From: Bacteroides ovatus
GTDB taxonomy: Bacteria; Bacteroidota; Bacteroidia; Bacteroidales; Bacteroidaceae
Assembly: GCF_001314995.1 (NCBI RefSeq)
Contig: NZ_CP012938.1
Location: 4,340,001-4,404,000 of the forward strand
DNA: 64,000 nucleotides
Reading direction: 5' to 3'
Each line of letters starts with the position of its first letter. Positions within the stretch are counted from its first letter, which is position 1. Below are positions 1-8,164 of this stretch, piece by piece. Both the position numbers and the translations under genes were made by a program. Below the pieces are notes generated by a model. It did not search any database, was not told where the DNA came from, and saw only the letters and a program-made list of their open reading frames with translations.

Positions 1-1409
1 TTCAGACTGAAAATGAACAACTGGAATTTAAAGAAACCACCGGACAGTTGGAGCGAGGAATGGAAACACTTTGCGCTTTCCTTAATGGAGAAGGTGGAAC
101 GGTTTTATTCGGTGTTACTGACAAAGGGAAAATAATCGGACAAGAAGTTGCTGATGTAACTAAAAGGTGTATTGCGGAAGCTATTAACAGATTGGAACCA
201 ACAGCCACAGTGCAAGTTTCTTATATACCTGTTTCAGATAGCAATAAAAAGATAATAGCCCTTTATGTCGATGATTCAAGGTTAAATCGTCCGTTTTGCT
301 ATAAAGGTCGTCCTTATTATCGTGTAGAAAGCGTGACGTCAATTATGCCGCAAGCGGTGTACAACCGATTGCTGATGCTTCGTGACGAAGCGAAATACCG
401 TTGGGAATTGTTTGAAAACACCAAACTCTCTATACAGGATATGGATGAGAATGAGATTTTAAAAACGGTGAGGCTTGGAATAGAATGTGGTCGTCTACCA
501 GAGAACACGGGGAACAATGTTGCCGTTATTTTAGAGAGATTCGGGTTGCTGGCAAATGGTGTATTAAACAATGCCGCAGCCATACTGTTTGCTAATCGGG
601 AACTGATAGAATATCCACAATGCCTCTTGAGATTGGCACGTTTCAAAGGAACGGATAAAATGATCTTTATGGATAATCAGCGCGTGCAAGGTAATCTGTT
701 CAAATTGCTTGATGCAGCAATGGCCTTTATATTTAAGCATCTTTCTCTGTCGGGTACAACCGAAGGGTTGGAACGAGAAGAGCATTTGACGATTCCTTAT
801 AAAGCTATACGGGAAGGGGTTGTCAATTCGCTTTGTCATAGACAACTTCGAACTCCTGGCGGCTCTGTAGGAATAGCTATCTATGATGATCGTGTGGAAA
901 TCGAAAATCCGGGTACATTCCCTCGTGATTGGGATATGGAAAAGATGAAATCCGAACATTGTTCAGAACCACAGAATCCTTTAATTGCCAATGTGCTTTA
1001 CAGACGTAAATTATTAGAGAGTTGGGGGCGTGGTATAAGTTTAATGACGAAAGAATGTCAAAAAGCAAACTTGCCAGAACCGGAATTTGAGTTATCTAAT
1101 GGTTTTGTGAAACTTATTTTCCGATATGGGGAGGATAACCGCATAAGTACCGTACAAGTACCACATAAGTACCACATAAGTACCATACAAGTTCAGACTC
1201 TATTAAATGTTATTGAGTATAGCACATATTCCGTTAAGGAAATGATGGAACTTTTAGGCTTGAAAAATCGTAGTTACTTTTCAAAAGAATACTTAAGACC
1301 CGCTATTGAAATAGGAGTGCTAGAACCTATTTTCCCGGAGCAACTGAGAAGTCCAAAGCAGAAGTATCGCCTGACTGAAAAAGGAAAGTCTTTAATAAAG
1401 AAAGGATAA
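1..1409 (+). CDS. AlbA_2 (Schlafen-like) ATP-binding regulator, 5' end outside window
   Basis: The frame is already open at the first bases (codons in phase with base 3), so the true start lies upstream; the TTG at 48 is internal. The N-terminus carries the AlbA_2 signature (LEFKETTGQLERGMETL, then FLNGEGGTVLFGVTDKG), followed by a DUF4062/COG2865-like ATPase-type middle part (around IREGVVNSLCHRQL and ESWGRGI). A C-terminal winged-helix-like stretch ends the protein (VKEMMELLGLKNRSYFSKEYLRPAI). Proteins of this architecture are putative transcriptional regulators or accessory genes; the substrate and targets are unknown. Between the middle part and the C-terminal domain lie five 11-bp tandem units (1145-1193). 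The gene is followed by a small hairpin and a convergent WbqC-like gene. Confidence 0.85.
   Translation, partial: QTENEQLEFKETTGQLERGMETLCAFLNGEGGTVLFGVTDKGKIIGQEVADVTKRCIAEAINRLEPTATVQVSYIPVSDSNKKIIALYVDDSRLNRPFCYKGRPYYRVESVTSIMPQAVYNRLLMLRDEAKYRWELFENTKLSIQDMDENEILKTVRLGIECGRLPENTGNNVAVILERFGLLANGVLNNAAAILFANRELIEYPQCLLRLARFKGTDKMIFMDNQRVQGNLFKLLDAAMAFIFKHLSLSGTTEGLEREEHLTIPYKAIREGVVNSLCHRQLRTPGGSVGIAIYDDRVEIENPGTFPRDWDMEKMKSEHCSEPQNPLIANVLYRRKLLESWGRGISLMTKECQKANLPEPEFELSNGFVKLIFRYGEDNRISTVQVPHKYHISTIQVQTLLNVIEYSTYSVKEMMELLGLKNRSYFSKEYLRPAIEIGVLEPIFPEQLRSPKQKYRLTEKGKSLIKKG
1145..1194 (+). repeat. 11-bp tandem repeat inside the AlbA_2 gene
   Basis: AAGTACC or its variant AAGTTC recurs at 1145, 1156, 1167, 1178 and 1189, an exact 11-bp period (unit approximately AAGTACCACAT). 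It encodes an ISTVQVPHKYH-type 11-residue periodicity over 33 bp. Since 11 is not a multiple of three, gain or loss of one or two units shifts the frame. The two alternative frames meet stops at 1204-1206 (TAA) and 1214-1216 (TGA), which would remove the C-terminal helix-turn-helix. Confidence 0.9.
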
Positions 1410-1425
1410 CAAATGACAAGAAATG

Positions 1426-1442
1426 CAGTAATGGCATTACTG
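1426..1442. repeat. short hairpin between convergent genes
   Basis: CAGTAAT (1426-1432), GGC loop, ATTACTG (1436-1442) form a perfect 7-bp stem just after the AlbA_2 stop. There is no T-run, so a terminator role is only possible. Confidence 0.4.
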
Positions 1443-1501
1443 TGAGATATTCGGTAATTATAAAGACTTATGTAACTTTACATTCCGATAGAAAAGTGAG
1501 G

Positions 1502-2140
1502 TCATTGTTTGCCCAGTACCAACAGACTTTCCGGTCCCATATTGAACAACAGGTCTATGATACTCAAATTAGGCAGGAAACCCAGTTTGGACTCAAAAAC
1601 CTGATAGTAAGGTTGTGGGACAAATTCTGTATCTACTTCCCTGAAATCCTTTTTCGGATGAATTACTTCCCGAAAATCGGATTCTCCGGGAGCAAACTCC
1701 ATCTTATATTCGGAAGTGCGCTCAATGGTGGGGTGAATATCAATCAACTCACAGACCATCCGGCAGAGTTCTTCGTTGAAATCGATTAAAAACTCGTATT
1801 TCTTTTCATAGAAGGGGCGGAAGTCGTCCTTGTAGTACTCAAAGAAAGGAGTATTGTTGTAGGCCGATTCGATGGCGTTCCAATGTAGATGTCTCCAGTT
1901 GCCGTGGTCGGAGATGCGGATATCTTTCATCGGACACTTCAATGTGTCGGGTTTTACGGTTGGGATAGAAAGGGCTAACTCACCCGATGGGCCGGCAATG
2001 GTGCACCGGTTGCGGTAGGTTTGTTTTATATAGTGGTCGTATTGTTCTACAAATACCTTGTCATAAGCCAGTAGTTTGGTATAATATTCAACGGGAGCGA
2101 GATAGGCTGAAGATAAATAAGCGATGTTCATTTCTTTCAT
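1502..2140 (-). CDS. WbqC-like family protein
   Basis: This 212-residue protein starts MKEMNIAYLSSAYLAPVEYY, the N-terminal pattern of the WbqC-like family (IAYLPSxYLGPVEYY), and keeps the family's PxxxxRCxIxGxxGxLxLSIP region (NRCTIAGPSGELALSIP) and HLHWNAIESAYNNTPFFEYY. WbqC-like proteins occur in surface-polysaccharide and other loci; the reaction is not established. It is the last gene of a minus-strand run dapB-lepB-lepB-like-wbqC, 80 bp downstream of the lepB-like gene. ATG at 2140 or 2131 could start it. A plus-strand frame of 115 codons opposite its 3' end is a shadow. Confidence 0.85.
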   Translation of the reverse strand: MKEMNIAYLSSAYLAPVEYYTKLLAYDKVFVEQYDHYIKQTYRNRCTIAGPSGELALSIPTVKPDTLKCPMKDIRISDHGNWRHLHWNAIESAYNNTPFFEYYKDDFRPFYEKKYEFLIDFNEELCRMVCELIDIHPTIERTSEYKMEFAPGESDFREVIHPKKDFREVDTEFVPQPYYQVFESKLGFLPNLSIIDLLFNMGPESLLVLGKQ

Positions 2141-2220
2141 TTTAATTCGTTTAGGAGGCTCTGTTATTAAGGATATTATGAGATATTATGAAGGGGGTGT
2201 TTCTTTTATGATCCGGAAGA

Positions 2221-3162
2221 TCATTTCACTGTTCTGAAGAAACGCCTCCATCGATATCCGTCAAACAACCCTGTTTCTTTTTCTTTGGAGAACCAAATAA
2301 TGGAGGCTTTTCCGATGATATGGTCTTGCGGGACAAATCCGAAGAGCCGTGAATCGGAGAAGTTGACGGTATTGTTAGACCCCATCCAATAGTAATCTTT
2401 GGTGAAATAACAGTGTTGTGTGGGTTTTCCGTCCACGTATAGAGTGTCGTTCTTTATTTCTGCCTGTTTGCCTTCGTGCATCACGAGGGTATTCCGCAGC
2501 AAGGTCATGTTCCAGAGATAGACCCGGATAAATTTCCCTTTTCCGGGGACAATCAGCGGATTTGGTTCGGCATCTTCTTTGTTTGACAAAGGTTGAACGA
2601 AGCTCTCTTTCCCATTCATGGCCTGTTCCAACAGATAATATTCGTAACGGCTGAAACTGCGCACATGGGTGCTGTCATTACTTCCCATCAATCCGTCGTT
2701 GGTGATGGAAAGAGTATGCATGAGTGACGTAATCAGATTTTCTTTTGAAGCGGGGTACGAATAAAGTCTTTTCTTATCCGGATTAAACTGTGCCTCCGGA
2801 GAAATAACGGAGAAAAGAGAATCGACCAACAACGTATCTCCCGGAACTCCGAGACAACGGCTGATATAGATTTCCCGGCGGTCGATGACAGGTTGCCGGA
2901 TTCCGGCAGGATTATTGAACACTACGATTTCTTGCCGACGTACAGGACTCTCACACCAGCGATGATAAGAGAAAAGCGACATGAAAGGAACCCGCAGCCC
3001 GTAACTCCATTTGTTGACGAGGATACGTTCACCCTGAAAAATGGAATTCTCCATGCCGGTGGAAGGGATAAGGCAGGACGTGAAAGCAAATCCCCGGAGC
3101 AGAAGCACTACGACTACTGCTCCGGCAAATGCTAGTATCCATTTGAATTTACGAATGTTCAT
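2221..3162 (-). CDS. Signal peptidase I-like protein lacking the catalytic dyad
   Basis: This 313-residue protein (ATG at 3162; an upstream TTG at 3165 is less likely) has one N-terminal membrane segment and the S26 peptidase fold markers, but key positions are altered. Where active SPase I has Pro-Ser-x-Ser-Met, this has IPSTGM, so the nucleophile position is Gly36. Where the general-base Lys sits (YVKRCVGLPGD in the neighbour), this has YISRCLGVPGD, with Ser101. Box E, normally GDNRxNSxDSR, reads GSNNTVNFSDSR. It follows the canonical lepB gene by 42 bp in the same operon. A regulatory, chaperone-like or altered-activity role is inference; nearby Ser34 or Thr35 could still act as a nucleophile. 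Confidence 0.85.
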   Translation of the reverse strand: MNIRKFKWILAFAGAVVVVLLLRGFAFTSCLIPSTGMENSIFQGERILVNKWSYGLRVPFMSLFSYHRWCESPVRRQEIVVFNNPAGIRQPVIDRREIYISRCLGVPGDTLLVDSLFSVISPEAQFNPDKKRLYSYPASKENLITSLMHTLSITNDGLMGSNDSTHVRSFSRYEYYLLEQAMNGKESFVQPLSNKEDAEPNPLIVPGKGKFIRVYLWNMTLLRNTLVMHEGKQAEIKNDTLYVDGKPTQHCYFTKDYYWMGSNNTVNFSDSRLFGFVPQDHIIGKASIIWFSKEKETGLFDGYRWRRFFRTVK

Positions 3163-3204
3163 CAACTTTTATCACCTTATCACTCTATTCTATCCGTACA
3201 CTTA

Positions 3205-4689
3205 TCAGTCTACCCACTTGAAGAGGCGGTTCCAGCGAATCTTGCCGTCGAACCATCCACGGTCTTTGTCAAGCGATAGCCATACAACAATCGGTTTGCC
3301 CACTACGTGATCTTCGGGTACAAAACCCCAATAACGGGAGTCGGCGGAGTTGTGACGGTTGTCACCCATCATCCAGTAATAATCCATTTTGAAGGTATAC
3401 TCGTTGGTCTTTTCACCATTGATGTAGATACCGTCCGGTTTCACTTCCAGCTTATTGCCTTCGTAGGCTACGATGCAACGCTCATAGATAGGCAGGTTGT
3501 CTTCTGTGAGGGTAATGGTAGCTCCTTTGGCAGGAATCCAGATCGGACCGTAATTGTTGCGGTTCCATTTGGTATAAAGATTGAGCGGATACATCTGTCC
3601 GGCATAATCTTCGGGTTCCATTACTATTTTGCTGATTAGCTTTTTGTTGCCCAAAAGCGTTTCATACATCTTCTTGGTTAGCGGGAAATGATATACCGGA
3701 TTCAGTTTGCCCTGTGCATTCCGGCTGTCCAGTCCCATTTCCAGCAGTCCGCTTTCCCAGCCGGAGTCTTCTATCAGCATGGTGTCGTCCTTGCTGATAC
3801 CCAGTTCACGAAGCATATCTTCGGGAATGTACGGACCAGTGGTTTGTACGAAATAGTTGAATTGCAGGTTTTCGGGGTTCTCAATCGCTTTACCGTCAAT
3901 CATCACCTGTCCGTCTACAATCTGAAGGGTGTCACCGGGCAGGCCGACACAACGCTTCACATAATTCTCGCGACGGTCTACCGGACGCCAGAGGACTTCT
4001 CCGTAAGTACGCGGGTTGTTCATTATCTGTTTACGTCCGGCAGCATAGTACAAATCATAGATGGCACGTTGCTGAGCGCGTGTCAGACTATCCATTTCAA
4101 TCTGTTTGGAATAGATACGTTGTCCTTCGCCGTAAGCCAGCGTATAGAAGTCCGTTGTCTGTTGGTAGTTCACTGCTACCGTATCTCCTGCGGGGAAGTT
4201 GAAGACAACAATGTCATTCAGTTTCACTTTGCCGAAGCCTGGTACCCGTTTGTACTTCCATTGTGGCCACTTGATATATGATTTAGTATTGAAGACAGGC
4301 AGTGTATGCTGCGCCAACGGCATGGAAAGGGGAGTGTTCGGTACGCGGGGACCGTAACTCATCTTGCTCACATACAGGAAGTCGCCCACCAGCAATGATT
4401 TTTCCAATGAAGAAGAAGGAATCTGATAATTCTGGAAGATGTAGATATTGACGAAGTAGACAGCAACCAACGCAAACACGATGGCGTCTACCCAGCTCAT
4501 GATACTGCGGACAGCCGGATTCTTCGACTTCTTCCAAAAAGACCAGGGAATTTTCTTTGTGATATAAATATCGAAAATGAAAGGAACAACAATCAATCCC
4601 CACCAACTCCGTACCCAGATAAGGAAGATGAGGTAAAGTAGAATAGCAGTGGCACATTTGATCCATTGTGCGCGTGTGGCTTGTCTCAT
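3205..4689 (-). CDS. lepB: Signal peptidase I
   Basis: This 494-residue enzyme removes Sec signal peptides at the outer face of the inner membrane. Two hydrophobic segments lie near the N-terminus (about residues 8-45 and 65-85). The nucleophile motif IPSSSLEKSLLVGDF places the catalytic Ser at 94, the Lys is at 245 in NYVKRCVGLPGD, and box E is MMGDNRHNSADSRYWGF. It is longer than the E. coli enzyme (324 residues) because of inserts between the conserved boxes, as usual in Bacteroidetes. It lies 35 bp after dapB and 42 bp before the degenerate paralogue, so the genes are probably co-transcribed. Confidence 0.95.
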   Translation of the reverse strand: MRQATRAQWIKCATAILLYLIFLIWVRSWWGLIVVPFIFDIYITKKIPWSFWKKSKNPAVRSIMSWVDAIVFALVAVYFVNIYIFQNYQIPSSSLEKSLLVGDFLYVSKMSYGPRVPNTPLSMPLAQHTLPVFNTKSYIKWPQWKYKRVPGFGKVKLNDIVVFNFPAGDTVAVNYQQTTDFYTLAYGEGQRIYSKQIEMDSLTRAQQRAIYDLYYAAGRKQIMNNPRTYGEVLWRPVDRRENYVKRCVGLPGDTLQIVDGQVMIDGKAIENPENLQFNYFVQTTGPYIPEDMLRELGISKDDTMLIEDSGWESGLLEMGLDSRNAQGKLNPVYHFPLTKKMYETLLGNKKLISKIVMEPEDYAGQMYPLNLYTKWNRNNYGPIWIPAKGATITLTEDNLPIYERCIVAYEGNKLEVKPDGIYINGEKTNEYTFKMDYYWMMGDNRHNSADSRYWGFVPEDHVVGKPIVVWLSLDKDRGWFDGKIRWNRLFKWVD

Positions 4690-4724
4690 AATGTTATATT
4701 TGTTTAGAACTAGCTTCTGATATT

Positions 4725-5489
4725 TTAGTCATTCAAGAACGGGAATAAATCACTCATACCCAAAAAACCTTCGTGTGTGGCAGTATATTCGGCTGCCAAT
4801 ACGGCTCCCAATACAAACCCGCCGCGGCTCTTGGCATCGTGGGTGATAGAAATGGTGTCTACATCGGACTCATAACGGATGGTATGAAGTCCGAAAACTT
4901 CACCCTCACGGATGGAACTGATAGGAAGTTCGTTAGGAGCACAATCGTTGGTTCCGCTAATGGTTCCGTCCGGCGCAAGGAAAGTTCCTTTCACCCATTT
5001 GTCTTTACGGTCTATCTTTTCCAGAATACCTTCCGCCAGTGTAATGGCTGTTCCGCTGGGGGCATCCAGCTTGTGGATATGATGTGTCTCGCTCATGGTG
5101 ACATCATAAGCAGGGAACTGATTCATGATTTTAGCCAGATACTTGTTGAGAGCGGAGAAGATGCTGACTCCCAGGCTGAAGTTGGACGACCAGAAGAGTG
5201 TTTTGCCCTCTTCCGTGCAGAGCTTCTTGATTTCTTCGCCGTGCTCGGTCATCCATCCGGTACTGCCCGATACCAGTTTCACACCGGCTTTGAACGCTTT
5301 CATATAATTGCTGTAAGCTACCATCGGATTGGTAAACTCAATGGCCACATCGGCCGATTTGAATGCTTCCGATTCGAAGTCATCCTGATTATTGATGTCA
5401 ATGATGCAGACGATTTCATGTCCGCGACTACGGGCAACCTTTTCTATCTCTTTGCCCATCTTTCCGTAACCGATCAGTGCTATTTTCAT
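4725..5489 (-). CDS. dapB: 4-hydroxy-tetrahydrodipicolinate reductase
   Basis: DapB reduces the product of DapA with NAD(P)H in the lysine/meso-diaminopimelate pathway needed for peptidoglycan. MKIALIGYGKMGKEIEK is the Rossmann GxGxMG start, so the ATG at 5489 (254 residues) is chosen over the longer frame. ETHHIHKLDAPSGTAITLAE contains the catalytic His-His and the KxDAPSGTA signature. The first gene of the minus-strand dapB-lepB-lepB-like-wbqC run, it is read from a -7 box at 5522-5529, back to back with the promoter of the DUF2851 gene. Confidence 0.96.
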   Translation of the reverse strand: MKIALIGYGKMGKEIEKVARSRGHEIVCIIDINNQDDFESEAFKSADVAIEFTNPMVAYSNYMKAFKAGVKLVSGSTGWMTEHGEEIKKLCTEEGKTLFWSSNFSLGVSIFSALNKYLAKIMNQFPAYDVTMSETHHIHKLDAPSGTAITLAEGILEKIDRKDKWVKGTFLAPDGTISGTNDCAPNELPISSIREGEVFGLHTIRYESDVDTISITHDAKSRGGFVLGAVLAAEYTATHEGFLGMSDLFPFLND

Positions 5490-5521
5490 TGTTTTCTGAC
5501 TTATATTCAAAATAATAGTCG

Positions 5522-5529
5522 CAAAGATA
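5522..5529 (-). promoter_or_regulatory. -7 box for dapB operon
   Basis: CAAAGATA on the plus strand reads TATCTTTG on the minus strand, a match to the Bacteroides TAnnTTTG box, 33 bp before the dapB ATG. No clear -33 TTG. Confidence 0.65.
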
Positions 5530-5539
5530 AGATTTTTAT

Positions 5540-5547
5540 TACATTTG
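5540..5547 (+). promoter_or_regulatory. -7 box for DUF2851 gene
   Basis: TACATTTG matches TAnnTTTG, 25 bp upstream of the ATG at 5573 and only 10 bp from the divergent dapB box. Confidence 0.6.
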
Positions 5548-5572
5548 CAGCGCACATTAACGTCTTGTTAAC

Positions 5573-6856
5573 ATGGAACATCTTCTCCACTACGTGTGGA
5601 AACATAAATTATTTCCCCTGAAAGTACTGCAAACCACCAACGGCTTACCGGTAGAAGTGATTGACCCCGGTCTGCAAAACCCCAACGCCGGTCCCGACTT
5701 TTTCAACGCGAAACTAAAGATTGACGGCGCCTTATGGGTGGGAAACATCGAAATACATACACATTCTTCCGACTGGTTTCGCCACGGACATCATTCTGAC
5801 AAAGCATACGACTCTGTGATTCTCCATGTAGTGAGTGAAGCAGATACGGAAATAACCCGTACCAACGGTGAACAGATACCGCAACTGTTACTGACTTGCC
5901 CGGAAAATGTGCGATTGCATTACCATGAACTTTGTGTAGCCGATCAGTATCCGGCTTGCCATCCCATCCTTGCCTCTCTTCCCAAACTTACCATTCATTC
6001 CTGGCTGACCGCTTTGCAAACAGAACGTTTGGAGCAGAAAGCCCGATTAATCACACAGCGTCTCGCGCTTTGTAACCGTAATTGGGAAGATGCATTCTTT
6101 ATCACCCTTGCCCGTAATTTCGGTTTTGGCTTGAATGGGGATGCTTTCGAAACGTGGGCGGGATTACTGCCGTTTCGTGCGCTGGATAAGCACCGGAATG
6201 ATTTGTTTCAGATAGAGGCTTTTTTCTATGGTTTGGCGGGATTGTTGGAAGAAACGTTTCTGAAAAAGGAACAGGAAGACGAGTATAGTCTCCGTCTTTG
6301 CAAGGAGTTCCGTTATTTGCAGCGGAAGTTTGAAATCGGGCAGGGGATGGACGCTACGTTATGGCGTTTTCTACGGCTTCGTCCGGAAAACTTTCCGCAT
6401 ATTCGCTTGGCGCAATTAGCTTATCTCTATCAGAAAGGGGATAAGTTGTTTTCACGTTTGTTGGAAGCGGAAACTCTGGCGGATGTGAGAACCTTGCTGG
6501 ATGCCCGTACGTCTCCCTATTGGGAAAATCATTATTTATTCGGGCGACCGTCTTCACAAAAGGAGAAGACGATGGGAGAGCGTTCCAAGGATTTGATTAT
6601 CATTAATACAGTGGTTCCTTTTCTTTATACATACGGTCTGCATAAGACAGATGAACGAATGTGTGAACGTGCCGGACGTTTTCTGGAAGAATTGAAGGCG
6701 GAGAGTAATCATATTATCCGCTCGTGGAGCGATGCCGGGCTTCCGGTTGTCAGTGCGGCGGATAGTCAGGCATTGATACAGTTGCAAAAAGAGTATTGTG
6801 ATAAGCGAAAGTGTCTGTACTGTCGCTTCGGTTATGAATATCTGAAACATACATAG
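5573..6856 (+). CDS. DUF2851 family protein
   Basis: This 427-residue protein matches DUF2851 in its N-terminal pattern (LLHYVWKHKLFP, PGLQNPNAGPDFFNAKLKI, WVGNIEIHTHSSDW), where conserved Asp, Glu and His residues look like a nuclease or metal site; that reading is inference. Four Cys near the C-terminus (CDKRKCLYCRFGYEYLK) could bind metal. No signal peptide, so cytoplasmic. It is divergent from dapB with a short shared promoter region. The function of the family is not known to me. Confidence 0.85.
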   Translation: MEHLLHYVWKHKLFPLKVLQTTNGLPVEVIDPGLQNPNAGPDFFNAKLKIDGALWVGNIEIHTHSSDWFRHGHHSDKAYDSVILHVVSEADTEITRTNGEQIPQLLLTCPENVRLHYHELCVADQYPACHPILASLPKLTIHSWLTALQTERLEQKARLITQRLALCNRNWEDAFFITLARNFGFGLNGDAFETWAGLLPFRALDKHRNDLFQIEAFFYGLAGLLEETFLKKEQEDEYSLRLCKEFRYLQRKFEIGQGMDATLWRFLRLRPENFPHIRLAQLAYLYQKGDKLFSRLLEAETLADVRTLLDARTSPYWENHYLFGRPSSQKEKTMGERSKDLIIINTVVPFLYTYGLHKTDERMCERAGRFLEELKAESNHIIRSWSDAGLPVVSAADSQALIQLQKEYCDKRKCLYCRFGYEYLKHT

Positions 6857-6925
6857 ATTCGGGAAATTGATTATATAGACGCAAATATTTAGTTCTTAAA
6901 ATAACCAAGATGCCAAACTTGTCAT

Positions 6926-6933
6926 TATCTTTG
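6926..6933 (+). promoter_or_regulatory. -7 box for DUF4348-like lipoprotein
   Basis: TATCTTTG, 34 bp upstream of the ATG at 6968. No convincing -33 element. Confidence 0.65.
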
Positions 6934-6967
6934 CGCCGTCAATTAAACTCTTAATTTGTATAGTGTT

Positions 6968-7528
6968 ATGAGAGCTAAAAAGTTTGTATGCTGCTTGCTG
7001 GCTATGCTGCTGTTCGCCGGTGTTTCGTTTATCTCCTGCGGTAATAGTTCCAAGGCAAAAGCCGATAGTGAACTGACTACGCAAGACGGTGAAGATTTCA
7101 AATCATTTCTGGATAAATTTACTTCCAGTGCAGCCTTCCAGTATACTCGTGTCAAGTTCCCATTAAAGACCCCGATTACTTTATTGGCAGATGACGGCGA
7201 AACCGAAAAGACGTTCCCTTTCACTAAGGAAAAATGGCCGTTGCTGGATAGCGAAACCATGAAGGAAGAACGTATCACCCAGGAAGAAGGGGGAATCTAT
7301 GTCTCCAAGTTTACGCTGAATGAACCGAAACACAAAATCTTTGAAGCGGGCTATGAAGAGTCCGAAGTGGATTTGCGTGTCGAGTTCGAATTGCAGGCTG
7401 ACGGGAAATGGTATGTGGTGGATTGCTATACAGGCTGGTATGGATATGACTTGCCGATTGGGGAGTTAAAACAGACTATTCAGAATGTGAAAGAAGAAAA
7501 TGCCGCATTCAAAGAAATACATCCGTAG
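6968..7528 (+). CDS. Small lipoprotein, DUF4348-like
   Basis: The ATG at 6968 (186 residues) is preferred to the TTG at 6956 because it gives a clean lipoprotein signal: basic MRAKK, a hydrophobic core, then SFISC-GN with the lipidated Cys. The remainder is soluble and acidic, with FKSFLDKFTSSAAFQYTRVKFPL and a conserved-looking Trp/Tyr-rich end (WYVVDCYTGWYGYD). I recall this pattern as DUF4348, a Bacteroidetes family of unknown role with an NTF2-like fold; that naming is from memory. It has its own -7 box and ends at the large hairpin at 7546-7606. Confidence 0.75.
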   Translation: MRAKKFVCCLLAMLLFAGVSFISCGNSSKAKADSELTTQDGEDFKSFLDKFTSSAAFQYTRVKFPLKTPITLLADDGETEKTFPFTKEKWPLLDSETMKEERITQEEGGIYVSKFTLNEPKHKIFEAGYEESEVDLRVEFELQADGKWYVVDCYTGWYGYDLPIGELKQTIQNVKEENAAFKEIHP

Positions 7529-7545
7529 AGATAAGTATCAATATC

Positions 7546-7606
7546 AAGTATTAAGTATCAAGTATTAGCCAGTCATTTAATACTTAATACTTGATACTTA
7601 ATACTT
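7546..7606. terminator. Large inverted repeat, probable bidirectional terminator
   Basis: A perfect 22-bp stem (7546-7567 with 7585-7606) built from AAGTATT/AAGTATC units, with a 17-nt loop, fills the gap between two convergent genes. A/T-rich arms give T-runs on both strands. It resembles dispersed AT-rich palindromes of Bacteroides genomes. Confidence 0.7.
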
Positions 7607-7610
7607 ATTA

Positions 7611-8126
7611 TTAGGGTTCTCCTACATAATATCCTAGTTCGGATTCTTTTCCGTCTACCATTTCCCTGACAATGCCGTTTTTAGTGTTGAAATCCTGATA
7701 GAGTTCTTCATAATCACGTGTATAATCTGCGTCGGGGACTACGTTAACATCAAATTTTAGTTCTGCTTTTCCATTTGGGAGCATATTGCCGAAAATCCGG
7801 ATGCGGTGAACAACTTCGCCTACATTCTTGATGCTGTTGTAGGTTGCTTTGAATTGCCTGATACCGTCTTCGGGAATGATGATATGCGAACTTTTATCCA
7901 GAATGATACAGCCACAGGAAGGTTGCATTTCTGAAATGATTAACGGAGCGTCTCCCGTGTTGGTGATGGTAAACATGATATCGAGTTGCTGACCTTGCTT
8001 GATAGGGTAATAGTGTCTGACGGAATCTTTTATCGTCATGCTGGTGGGACGTACTTCCTTTCTGCACCCTGTAAAGTAGAGCGGAAGTGCCGTCAGTAGT
8101 AAAATATAGAATATAGATTTATTCAT
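7611..8126 (-). CDS. DUF1573 lipoprotein
   Basis: This 171-residue protein (ATG 8126; 8135 also possible) has a lipoprotein signal (MNKSIFYILLL...YFTGC) and one DUF1573 domain, an Ig-like fold recognisable by FTITNTGDAPLIISEMQPSCGC followed by I-PEDG and a beta-rich end. DUF1573 proteins are common surface or periplasmic proteins of Bacteroidetes without a defined reaction. It is the last gene of the five-gene exopolysaccharide-like cluster, 38 bp after the DUF4838 gene, which suggests a structural or scaffold role there. Confidence 0.85.
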   Translation of the reverse strand: MNKSIFYILLLTALPLYFTGCRKEVRPTSMTIKDSVRHYYPIKQGQQLDIMFTITNTGDAPLIISEMQPSCGCIILDKSSHIIIPEDGIRQFKATYNSIKNVGEVVHRIRIFGNMLPNGKAELKFDVNVVPDADYTRDYEELYQDFNTKNGIVREMVDGKESELGYYVGEP

Positions 8127-8164
8127 TGTTGCCATTTATTTTTGTTATATCACTTTTTCAGCAT

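Noticed and set aside
1442-1789. Plus-strand frame of 115 codons
   Set aside because: Lies opposite the 3' half of the WbqC-like gene; no ribosome site or family pattern.
3688-4281. Long plus-strand frame of 197 codons opposite lepB
   Set aside because: Antisense shadow of a well-supported gene; composition reflects codon bias.
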